DNA of 64,000 nt, from contig CAJTUA010000007.1 in NCBI GenBank assembly GCA_910579615.1, positions 62,001 to 126,000 on the forward strand, read 5' to 3'. Made by a program: the position numbers and the translations under genes. Of the stretch, positions 52,604 through 60,224 are shown piece after piece. Source of the stretch: an uncultured Lachnospiraceae bacterium (GTDB lineage: Bacteria > Bacillota > Clostridia > Lachnospirales > Lachnospiraceae). Numbering within the stretch: the first letter of the stretch is position 1; every line of letters begins with the position of its first letter. The notes beneath the pieces are model-generated. The model searched no databases and had not been told where the DNA came from. It saw only the letters and a program-made list of their open reading frames with translations.

Positions 52604-54694
52604 TTATGCCTCACTCTGCGCAGCGGCTTCCACGGCAGGCTGTTGGTAACCACACCCCTCCCGCGGACAAATGAGACGGTTCCCTTTCTGAACCAAAAGG
52701 TCGCCGCACTTCTCGCATTTTTTATCCGTCGGCTTTTGCCATGTCATGTAATCACAGTCCGGATTATTCTCACAGCCGTAATATCTCCTGCCCTTCTTGG
52801 TTTTCCTAAGCACAATCTCGGCACCGCAGCGCGGGCAGGCAATTCCGATTTTTTCAAGGTAGGTCTTCGTATTGCGGCAGTCCGGAAAGCCAGGACACGC
52901 CAGGAATTTCCCATGCGGACCATATTTAATCACCATGTTGCGACCGCACTGGTCACATACGACATCGCTGACTTCATCTTCTATCTTGACCGATTCTAAC
53001 CTTTCGTTCGCTTCCTTGATTGCCTCTTCAAGGTCTGGATAAAAATTCTTCACGACCGTTTTCCATGTAACATTGCCCTCCTCCACGCCATCGAGCAGAG
53101 CCTCCAGATTTACGGTAAAATTCACATCGACAATGGTTGGGAACGCCTCCTTCATCATATTGTTCACCGCCTCGCCAAGCTCCGTGATATAAAGGTTCTT
53201 ATTCTCCTTCGTCACATAGCGCCTCGCCATAATCGTCGTGATGGTCGGCGCGTAGGTGCTTGGCCTTCCAATCCCAAGTTCCTCCATCGTCTTTACAAGG
53301 CTGCCTTCGGTATAGTGTGCCGGAGGCTGCGTAAAGTGCTGGCTCGGTGTAAGCTTTAAAAGCGCCAGCTTCATTTTCTCCTCAATCCCCTTCAGCCCTG
53401 CATTTGCCGCTTCTTCCTCATCATCTGCCAACGCATAAACCGCAAGGAAACCATCCTTCTTTAATTTCGATGCTGCCGCCGTAAAGCGGTAACCGCCGCC
53501 GTCAATCTTCACCGATGCCGTCTCATAGACCGCGGATACCATACGGCTTGCGATAAAGCGTTTCCAAATCAGCTGGTAGAGGCGGAACTGGTCGCGCGAA
53601 AGCGATTCCTTCACCACAACCGGGGTCAGGTCAACATAGGTCGGGCGGATTGCCTCGTGCGCGTCCTGTATTTTTTTCCCGCTCGCACGGTTTACATCCT
53701 GGTCCGTCACCAAATCTTCCCCGAAATTATCGCGGATATACTGCTTTGCCGCCGCGTCCGCTTCCTCCGAGACGCGCACGGAATCGGTACGCAGGTACGA
53801 AATCAGTCCGACGGTGCCATGCCCCTTGACATCCACGCCCTCGTAGAGCTGCTGCGCCAAACGCATCGTCTTCTGGGTCGAATAATTCAAAACCTTCGCT
53901 GCTTCCTGCTGCAAGGTACTCGTCGTAAACGGCAGCGGTGCCTTACGGTGGCGCTCCCCCTTCTTTAGCTCTGTCACCAAAAACTCTGCGTCCGTAAGCT
54001 TTGCCGCAATCGCATCCATCTCTTCCTTCGATGAGACAGCAAGTTTTTTCTGCGTTGTTCCGTAAAATTTCGCAATCAGCGGTTTTTTCTCACCCGCAAT
54101 CGAAAATTCCGCTTCCAGATTCCAATACTCCTGCGGCACGAATGCTTCAATTTCCTTCTCCCGGTCCGCGATAATGCGCAGCGTCACCGACTGCACGCGC
54201 CCGGCGCTTAAGCCCCTCTTGATTTTTGCCCACAAAAGCGGGCTGATTTCGTAGCCCACCATTCGGTCAAGCATGCGCCTTGCCTGCTGCGCGTCCACCA
54301 AATCCATATCGATGGAACGCACGTTTTTAATCGAAGCCTTTACCGCGTTTTTGGTCACTTCATTGAACGTAATCCGGTTCTTCGCGCCCTCCGGTAGCTT
54401 TAACACATTCGCCAGATGCCACGCAATCGCCTCCCCCTCACGGTCGGGGTCGGTTGCCAGATATACTTTATCCGCCTTTTTGACCTCCTTGCGCAGCATT
54501 GCAAGCACATCGCCCTTGCCCCGTATCGTAATGTATTTCGGCTCAAAATCGTGCTCAAAATCAATTCCCATCTGACTTTTCGGGAAATCCCTCACATGGC
54601 CGTTCGAGGCGACCACCTCATAATTCGAGCCAAGAAATTTTTTTACTGTCTTCGCCTTTGACGGCGACTCCATAATCACAAGATTTTTTGCCAT
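52604..54694 (-). CDS. topA: DNA topoisomerase I
   Basis: A 696-residue type IA topoisomerase. The Toprim motif reads LVIMESPSKAKTV with DPDREGEAIAWHL; the active tyrosine is in GLISYLRTDSVRVS. Three C-terminal zinc ribbons are visible (CDQCGRNM, CPRCGAEI, CEKCGDLL). It relaxes negative supercoils. I chose the ATG at 54694 (MAKNLVIME); a TTG four codons earlier is less likely. It lies between dprA and codY as in Bacillus. Confidence 0.97.
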   Translation of the reverse strand: MAKNLVIMESPSKAKTVKKFLGSNYEVVASNGHVRDFPKSQMGIDFEHDFEPKYITIRGKGDVLAMLRKEVKKADKVYLATDPDREGEAIAWHLANVLKLPEGAKNRITFNEVTKNAVKASIKNVRSIDMDLVDAQQARRMLDRMVGYEISPLLWAKIKRGLSAGRVQSVTLRIIADREKEIEAFVPQEYWNLEAEFSIAGEKKPLIAKFYGTTQKKLAVSSKEEMDAIAAKLTDAEFLVTELKKGERHRKAPLPFTTSTLQQEAAKVLNYSTQKTMRLAQQLYEGVDVKGHGTVGLISYLRTDSVRVSEEADAAAKQYIRDNFGEDLVTDQDVNRASGKKIQDAHEAIRPTYVDLTPVVVKESLSRDQFRLYQLIWKRFIASRMVSAVYETASVKIDGGGYRFTAAASKLKKDGFLAVYALADDEEEAANAGLKGIEEKMKLALLKLTPSQHFTQPPAHYTEGSLVKTMEELGIGRPSTYAPTITTIMARRYVTKENKNLYITELGEAVNNMMKEAFPTIVDVNFTVNLEALLDGVEEGNVTWKTVVKNFYPDLEEAIKEANERLESVKIEDEVSDVVCDQCGRNMVIKYGPHGKFLACPGFPDCRNTKTYLEKIGIACPRCGAEIVLRKTKKGRRYYGCENNPDCDYMTWQKPTDKKCEKCGDLLVQKGNRLICPREGCGYQQPAVEAAAQSEA

Positions 54695-54810
54695 AATCTC
54701 AACCAAGCCTTTCTAAATGTCTATGTTTCCCACGGTACCCTGCATTTTATCCACGGCATGCCATAAGCAGTTCCTGCGCCTCTTCTTGTGTTCTTGTCTT
54801 GTGAGTGCCC

Positions 54811-54843
54811 GGAAAAAATTGGGCAGGGAAGATTTCCCTGCCC
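54811..54843 (-). terminator. Intrinsic terminator after dprA
   Basis: A 10-bp perfect stem (54821-54830 with 54834-54843) with a 3-base loop is followed on the minus strand by AATTTTTTCC. It separates dprA from topA. Confidence 0.93.
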
Positions 54844-54919
54844 GCCGTGCCGCCAATGTATTTCCTAATTATAATCATACAGGTTTTTCGTATCTGCATC
54901 AGCGTGCGCAAAGGACGGG

Positions 54920-56023
54920 TCAGCATGTCGGTGCCGTGAGCGCATAATAATTCCCCGCAGGCGAATAAACGGCACCTTTCGCCTCAAGGGAAAACAATAT
55001 TTCCATCAATTCTGGAAGCGGATAATCCACATGCAAAAGAATTTCCTCAATGTGTCTCGGTTCCAAACGCAAATAAGCATACACTATTTTTTCTGCATCT
55101 TCAAGTAGAAATTCATTTTTTTCAAATTTCTTAAGATTTGCAGCTTTCGGATAGTGTCTCATCAGCTCCTCCAAAATATCTGCGCTGCCTGTCACAAGAC
55201 ATGCACCCTGGCGGATCAAATCATTGCACCCTTCGCTTAACGGCTCCCCGATTCTGCCCGGTACCGCAAAAACATCCTTTCCCTGCTCTAAGGCACATTC
55301 CACAGTGATTAAGGTTCCGCTTTTTTTCCTTGCCTCCACAACCACAAGCCCATCTACAAGCCCGGAAATAATCCGGTTGCGCACCGGGAAATGGTACGGC
55401 AGCCCCGGCACCCCCGGCGGATACTCCGAAAGGATGCCCCCTTTTGCACAAAGCTCCTCATACAGTGAAAAATTTTCCAAAGGATAGCATACATCCACGC
55501 CGCAGCCAAGCACGGCATAGCTTTTCCCATACTTTAACGCCTGCGCCTGTGCATGTCCGTCCACGCCGCGCGCCATGCCGCTGATGACGGCCACGCCCGC
55601 CCCGGCAAGCTCCCCCGCAAGCATGCGCGCAATCCCCCTGCCATAGACAGAGCACTCCCTCGCCCCAACCACCGCCACCGCTGGTATTTCTTCCGGCGGC
55701 AGCTTCCCGCGGTAAAACAAAAAATCCGGGCAGTCCCCAAGCGGTCTTAGCCTTTTTGGAAATTTTTCCTCGTCTTTCGTTACAAAATATATGTCTCTGT
55801 CCTGCAATTTATGAAATTCTTCAAACACACCTTCCCGGTATTTCGGGTGTAAAAGCGCGCACACTGCCTTTTGTGTGATTCCCGTGCCAATCAGTGCCTT
55901 TTCCTTTGCCTGGAAAATCTCCCTCACACTCCCAAAAGCCTGCAGCAGCTTTTTGCGCATGGCAATGCCAACTTCCTCTACTTTGGAAAGCCAGTACCAA
56001 TATTGTTTCTCCGTATTTTCCAT
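54920..56023 (-). CDS. dprA: DNA processing protein DprA
   Basis: A 367-residue protein that loads RecA on incoming single-stranded DNA. The Rossmann core is present (VAVVGARECSVYGRGIARML, SGMARGVDGHAQAQALKYGK, YAVLGCGVDVCYPLEN). The N-terminal SAM-like and C-terminal winged-helix domains are also visible. It follows the comM-like gene by 12 bases and shares its promoter. Together with comM and type IV pili it raises the possibility of transformation, although comEC and comEA are not in view. Confidence 0.95.
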   Translation of the reverse strand: MENTEKQYWYWLSKVEEVGIAMRKKLLQAFGSVREIFQAKEKALIGTGITQKAVCALLHPKYREGVFEEFHKLQDRDIYFVTKDEEKFPKRLRPLGDCPDFLFYRGKLPPEEIPAVAVVGARECSVYGRGIARMLAGELAGAGVAVISGMARGVDGHAQAQALKYGKSYAVLGCGVDVCYPLENFSLYEELCAKGGILSEYPPGVPGLPYHFPVRNRIISGLVDGLVVVEARKKSGTLITVECALEQGKDVFAVPGRIGEPLSEGCNDLIRQGACLVTGSADILEELMRHYPKAANLKKFEKNEFLLEDAEKIVYAYLRLEPRHIEEILLHVDYPLPELMEILFSLEAKGAVYSPAGNYYALTAPTC

Positions 56024-56035
56024 ACAATCCCCCCC

Positions 56036-57541
56036 TTACACTTGCCTCCGGTACCCAATTGCCTCACACAGATGTTTCGTCCCAATCTGTTCTGCCCCCT
56101 CCATATCCGCAATCGTCCGCGCCACCCGGATAATCCGGTGATAGGCGCGCGCACTTAAGCCGTACCGGAAAAACGCTTCCTTTAACAGCGCCTCTCCCTC
56201 CGGCGGAAGAATACAAAACTGTGTCAGCTGCTTTGCCGAGAGCTCCGCGTTCGTCCGTACCGAAAGCCCTGCATAGCGTTCCTGCTGAATCCTGCGCGTT
56301 TTTGTCACGCGCCCCCGGATGGCGGCGGAGCACTCCCCCTGCCCTTTTTGCTGCAATTCCTCATACGCGACCGGAGCCACCTGCAAAAACAAATCAATCC
56401 GGTCTAAAATCGCCCGGCTGATTTTGGACTGGTATTTGCGGATTTGCGGCTCACTGCAGCGGCAATGCTTCCTGTCCGGATACGCACCGCACGGGCATGG
56501 GTTCATCGCCGCCACAAACATAAACGCCGCCGGATAATCGCAGCTTTCCGCCACACGGTTTACCGTAATTTTGCGTTCCTCCAACGGTTGGCGCAGCAGC
56601 TCAATTGTGCGCCGCTCAAACTCCGGCAGCTCGTCCAAAAACAGCACACCATGTGTCGCAAGGCTAATCTGCCCGGGCTTTGGGTTCCTTCCGCCACCCG
56701 CCATCGCACTCGCGGTAATGGAATGGTGCGGCGCCTGAAATGGGCGGTTTTTCATCAGGGTGCCACCCGCTGCAAGCTTTCCCGACACACTGTATATTTT
56801 TGACAGCTCAAGGCTCTCCTCAAACGTCAGCTCTGGCATAATCGACGGGATGCGCTTTGCCAACATCGTCTTCCCGGAACCGGGACTTCCCAAAAACAGC
56901 AGATTGTGCCCGCCCGACACCGCAATCTCAATGGCGCGCTTTGCCGCTTGCTGCCCGCAGATTTCCGAAAAATCCGGCAGCCCTGCTGCGGTCTCGCCCT
57001 TTTTTTCTTCCTCCGGTATCCCATCCGGCGGATTGCCTAAAAGCAGCTCCATGACCTGTCTTAGTGTCTCGCAGCCCCACACATCAAGGCTTCCGGTCAC
57101 CATTGCCTCCGCGCGGTTTTTTGCAGGAACAACAAGCTGCACCAAACCACATTCTTTTGCGCAGCATGCAATCGGCAGAATACCGTTCACCGGGTTTAAG
57201 CGCCCGTCAAGGCTTAATTCCCCCACAAACATCGTCTGTTTTATATACTCCTCGGATAAATGACCGGACGCGGTCAGGATTGCAACGGCAATGGCAAGGT
57301 CAAAGGCGGTTCCTTCCTTGCGCACATCCGCCGGTGAAAGATTCACCGTGATTTTTTTCGGCGGCAGCACGATACCCGCATTGTGGATGGCAACGCGCAC
57401 ACGCTCCTTCGCCTCCCGCAGCTCCGACGCAAGAAAGCCCACAAGCTCAAGTCCGGGCAGCCCGTCGCTGATGTCCGCTTCCACCTGTACCAAAAGCGCG
57501 TCCACCCCACGGATTGCCGCCGCATATGTCTTAGAAAACAT
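56036..57541 (-). CDS. comM: YifB/ComM-family Mg chelatase-like AAA ATPase
   Basis: A 501-residue AAA+ protein. The N-terminal Lon-protease-like domain comes first (VQVEADISDGLPGLELVGFL). The ATPase has Walker A GSPGSGKTMLAKRIPSIMPE and Walker B GVLFLDELPEFERR. A Mg-chelatase C-terminal domain follows with a Cys cluster (MNPCPCGAYPDRKHC). ComM is a branch-migration helicase in transformation of some Gram-negatives; its role in Firmicutes is less clear. The ATG at 57541 has AAGGAGC upstream and a promoter lies about 40 bases further. Confidence 0.93.
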   Translation of the reverse strand: MFSKTYAAAIRGVDALLVQVEADISDGLPGLELVGFLASELREAKERVRVAIHNAGIVLPPKKITVNLSPADVRKEGTAFDLAIAVAILTASGHLSEEYIKQTMFVGELSLDGRLNPVNGILPIACCAKECGLVQLVVPAKNRAEAMVTGSLDVWGCETLRQVMELLLGNPPDGIPEEEKKGETAAGLPDFSEICGQQAAKRAIEIAVSGGHNLLFLGSPGSGKTMLAKRIPSIMPELTFEESLELSKIYSVSGKLAAGGTLMKNRPFQAPHHSITASAMAGGGRNPKPGQISLATHGVLFLDELPEFERRTIELLRQPLEERKITVNRVAESCDYPAAFMFVAAMNPCPCGAYPDRKHCRCSEPQIRKYQSKISRAILDRIDLFLQVAPVAYEELQQKGQGECSAAIRGRVTKTRRIQQERYAGLSVRTNAELSAKQLTQFCILPPEGEALLKEAFFRYGLSARAYHRIIRVARTIADMEGAEQIGTKHLCEAIGYRRQV

Positions 57542-57580
57542 TCTGGCTCCTTCCTCTCCCCAGAAGAACCGTTGGTTTTA

Positions 57581-57609
57581 AGTATAACGGATTTTCCCTC
57601 TGTGTACAA
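57581..57609 (-). promoter_or_regulatory. Sigma-A-type promoter of comM-dprA
   Basis: Minus-strand TTGTAC (57604-57609), 17-base spacer, TATACT (57581-57586). It is just after the nrdR terminator. Confidence 0.75.
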
Positions 57610-57649
57610 GTAGAAAATCGGTCTCGCTTTTTGGATAGTCTGCACAAGG

Positions 57650-57680
57650 CAAAAAACGGTCCGCATTCCCCGCAGACCGC
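57650..57680 (-). terminator. Intrinsic terminator after nrdR
   Basis: An 8-bp stem with one wobble (57657-57664 with 57672-57679) followed on the minus strand by TTTTTT (57651-57656). The stretch from 57681 to 57856 holds nothing else that I recognise. Confidence 0.85.
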
Positions 57681-57856
57681 ATAAATCCTGATATTATTCC
57701 TGTTTTATATACACTTTTGTTCTGTTTTGCAATGCTCTGTTATCCGGCGCTTTCATCCTCTGCCCAGCAGCAAATCCGACCGCCCTGTGATGTGACCACC
57801 CTATGATGGAACTGGTATACCATCTGGAATCCTTCCCGGTTGCTCCATTAGAAATC

Positions 57857-58312
57857 CTATTCGTGGTCCAATATCTTCTTCAGCTCGTCCATAAAGGTAT
57901 TGACATCCTTAAACTCCCGGTAAACGGACGCAAAACGCACATACGCCACCTGGTCAAGCGATTTTAACCGGTCCATCAAAAGCTCCCCGATTTTTGAGCT
58001 TGGAATCTCCTTTTCTTCCATATTAAAGATTACATTTTCCACCTCATCGACAAGTGCTGTAATCTGGTCAATCGAAATCGGCCTCTTATGGCAGGAGCGT
58101 ATAATGCCCGCCTCAAGCTTCGCGCGGTTATACGGCTCCCTGTTATTGTCCTTCTTGATTACAACAAGTGGAATCGTCTCAATCTTTTCATAGGTCGTAA
58201 AACGTTTTTCACAGACATCGCACTGCCTTCTGCGCCGGATAGAATTGGAATCTTCCGCCGGTCTTGAATCAATCACCCTCGTATTCTCTTTCCCGCAAAA
58301 CGGACATTTCAT
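57857..58312 (-). CDS. nrdR: Ribonucleotide reductase regulator NrdR
   Basis: A 151-residue repressor. The N-terminal zinc ribbon (MKCPFCGKENTRVIDSRPAE, CDVCEKRFTTYE) is complete and is followed by an ATP-cone domain (RRRRQCDV-downstream VVIKKDNNREPYNRAKLEAG). It represses nrd operons when dATP is high. Length is normal. The ATG at 58312 has GGGGAGG upstream; it has a divergent promoter from ylmC. Confidence 0.97.
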   Translation of the reverse strand: MKCPFCGKENTRVIDSRPAEDSNSIRRRRQCDVCEKRFTTYEKIETIPLVVIKKDNNREPYNRAKLEAGIIRSCHKRPISIDQITALVDEVENVIFNMEEKEIPSSKIGELLMDRLKSLDQVAYVRFASVYREFKDVNTFMDELKKILDHE

Positions 58313-58364
58313 ATGCTTCCTCCCCTCAAAATATCTATTACACCGTCTGCCTTATGTTGTCTTT

Positions 58365-58394
58365 AGTTTACACCAACAAAACCCTTACTGTCAA
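58365..58394 (-). promoter_or_regulatory. Sigma-A-type promoter of nrdR
   Basis: Minus-strand TTGACA (58389-58394) and TAAACT (58365-58370) with an 18-base spacer, about 50 bases before the start codon. Confidence 0.7.
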
Positions 58395-58520
58395 GACGCG
58401 CTGAAACGACACGCTGCGCAAAATTTCACCTCTCTTTGCACGGAAGTTAAAATACGAAAAACTGTTCTAAGAAATGAAATTCCCTGATACAATATAAAAA
58501 GCCATGCAAAAGGAGCTGTT

Positions 58521-58787
58521 ATGCGATTCTCGGAGCTTCGTGAAAAAGAGGTCATCAACTGCCGCGACTGTGAACGGCTCGGCTACCCCTGTGACCTCGC
58601 CTTTGACATACGCACCGGGTGCATGGAAGCCCTGATTGTGCCAGGACCATGCAAACTGTTCGGATTTTTGGGGCATGACCAGGAATACATTATCCCGTGG
58701 AAATGCATCCGGCAGATTGGCTGTGACATCATACTGGTGGATATCCGCACGGAGGACTGCCTGAAAAAACCGCCAGAGGGGAACTAA
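58521..58787 (+). CDS. YlmC/YmxH-family sporulation-associated protein
   Basis: An 88-residue protein with a PRC-barrel-like fold. It starts MRFSELREKEVINCRDCERL and has DLAFDIRTGCMEALIVPGP, the family signature. The homologues YlmC and YmxH of Bacillus subtilis are expressed in the mother cell during sporulation; their function is not established. AAGGAG lies five bases upstream of the ATG. A GATACAAT at 58486-58493 is close to a SigE -10 element; that reading is inference. The gene is divergent from nrdR. Confidence 0.88.
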   Translation: MRFSELREKEVINCRDCERLGYPCDLAFDIRTGCMEALIVPGPCKLFGFLGHDQEYIIPWKCIRQIGCDIILVDIRTEDCLKKPPEGN

Positions 58788-58845
58788 CGGACAAAGGCTG
58801 CCGGCGCGGGCAGCCCTGCTTTTTTTGCGCCCTTCCCTCTCCCAC

Positions 58846-58874
58846 TTTACAGGAACATTCGTTCATGGTATACT
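58846..58874 (+). promoter_or_regulatory. dinB promoter with LexA-type operator in the spacer
   Basis: TTTACA (58846-58851), 17-base spacer and TATACT (58869-58874). The spacer contains GAACATTCGTTC (58853-58864), a perfect GAACNNNNGTTC LexA/DinR box of Gram-positives. Repression by LexA and induction by DNA damage follow from the position. Confidence 0.85.
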
Positions 58875-58956
58875 TTTATCAACAACATGATTTTTGCATT
58901 CTTCCAGGCAAAGCCGCCGCAAGGGCGCACACAGAACATAGAACAGGGAGGACACC

Positions 58957-60195
58957 ATGACAAAACAACGGCTCATCTACCATATCGACGTAAACAGCGC
59001 TTTTCTGAACTGGGAAAATAAACGGCGGCACGAAGAAGACCCAGACGCCCCCGACCTGCTCTCCATCCCGGCAGCAATCGGCGGAGACTCCGCCAAGCGC
59101 CACGGCATCATCCTTGCGAAATCCCCCATTGCGCGCGCGATGGGAGTCTCAACCGGGGAACCGATTGCCACCGCAATGCGCAAATGCCCACAGCTCATAC
59201 TTTTCCCGCCGGATTTTAAAATTTACACCGCAAATTCCGCCGCGCTGATGGAGCTTTTAAACAGCTACTCCCCAACGCTCCAACAATTTTCGATTGACGA
59301 GGCTTTCCTTGACATGACCCAGACCATCCATCTCTTCGGCGACCCCATTGCAACCGCCAATGCACTGCGTGAGCGCGTCCGCACAGAGCTTGGTTTTACG
59401 GTAAATATCGGCATCTCCTCGAACAAGCTGTTGGCAAAGATGGCATCCGACTTCAAAAAGCCAAATCTCTGCCACACCCTGTCCCCGGAAGAAATCCCAC
59501 AAAAAATGTGGCCGCTTCCTGTAGGGGAGCTTTTCCTCGTCGGCCGCTCCGCCAAAGCCCGCCTCTCCCTTATGGGAATCCGTACCATCGGCGAACTCGC
59601 CAAAACGGACAAGGCACTGATTTGTTCCCATCTCGGAAACAAATACGGCACTACCATCCACAGCTACGCCAACGGCATAGACGATTCACCCGTCGAGGTC
59701 GAAGAGCCGGAAAACAAAGGCATCGGCAACAGCACCACACTTGCACAGGATATCACGGAATTTGATGCCGCATGCCAGATATTGCTTGTCTTAAGCGAAT
59801 CCGTCGGTGCGCGCCTGCGCCGGGCAGGGCACAAATGCAGCTGTATCACCGTAGAATGCCGGGACAATGATTTCCGCAATCTTTCCCATCAGGCGACCCT
59901 GAAAACCCCGACCAACGCAACCAGTAAACTTTATGACAATGCCACCCGCCTCCTAAAAGAGCTCTGGCACGGAGAACCCCTGCGCCTGCTCGGGCTGCGC
60001 GCCACAAAGCTTGATGAACCTGAGTTCACCCAGCTTTCCCTTTTTGAAGACCCGGCAAACCAAAAACATGAAAAACTCGATGCCGCGATTGATGCCATTC
60101 GCGACCGCTTCGGTGCCAGTGCGGTCAAGCGCGCAAGTATTTTGTCCGCCGATATGCCGGTTGAAAAAAAGGCAGGAAAAATCCCGCCCCCGTAA
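58957..60195 (+). CDS. dinB: DNA polymerase IV (DinB, Y family)
   Basis: A 412-residue translesion polymerase. The metal-binding acid residues are in HIDVNSAFLNWE and SIDEAFLDMTQ. The following VGRSAKARLSLMGIRTIGEL is the thumb helix-hairpin-helix, and the C-terminal QLSLFEDP is the beta-clamp-binding motif. It bypasses DNA lesions in the SOS response. The ATG at 58957 has a GGGAGGA site. The stop lies inside the terminator loop. Confidence 0.96.
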   Translation: MTKQRLIYHIDVNSAFLNWENKRRHEEDPDAPDLLSIPAAIGGDSAKRHGIILAKSPIARAMGVSTGEPIATAMRKCPQLILFPPDFKIYTANSAALMELLNSYSPTLQQFSIDEAFLDMTQTIHLFGDPIATANALRERVRTELGFTVNIGISSNKLLAKMASDFKKPNLCHTLSPEEIPQKMWPLPVGELFLVGRSAKARLSLMGIRTIGELAKTDKALICSHLGNKYGTTIHSYANGIDDSPVEVEEPENKGIGNSTTLAQDITEFDAACQILLVLSESVGARLRRAGHKCSCITVECRDNDFRNLSHQATLKTPTNATSKLYDNATRLLKELWHGEPLRLLGLRATKLDEPEFTQLSLFEDPANQKHEKLDAAIDAIRDRFGASAVKRASILSADMPVEKKAGKIPPP

Positions 60196-60220
60196 GGTTT
60201 CCCTTCGGGAGCGGGATTTT
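60177..60220. terminator. Bidirectional terminator between dinB and the LPXTG gene
   Basis: The 11-base arm 60177-60187 pairs with 60211-60220 and adjoining bases, with A and T runs on both sides. The dinB stop codon is in the loop and the LPXTG gene stop is five bases downstream of the stem. Confidence 0.9.
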
Positions 60221-60224
60221 TAAA

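Noticed and set aside
52656..52672. A 17-base match between the topA 3' end and the terminator at 13475-13491
   Set aside because: One such match is expected by chance about once in several windows of this size, and both places have clear separate functions.
57343..57666. A minus-strand frame upstream of comM
   Set aside because: It overlaps the comM start in another frame and covers its promoter and the nrdR terminator.
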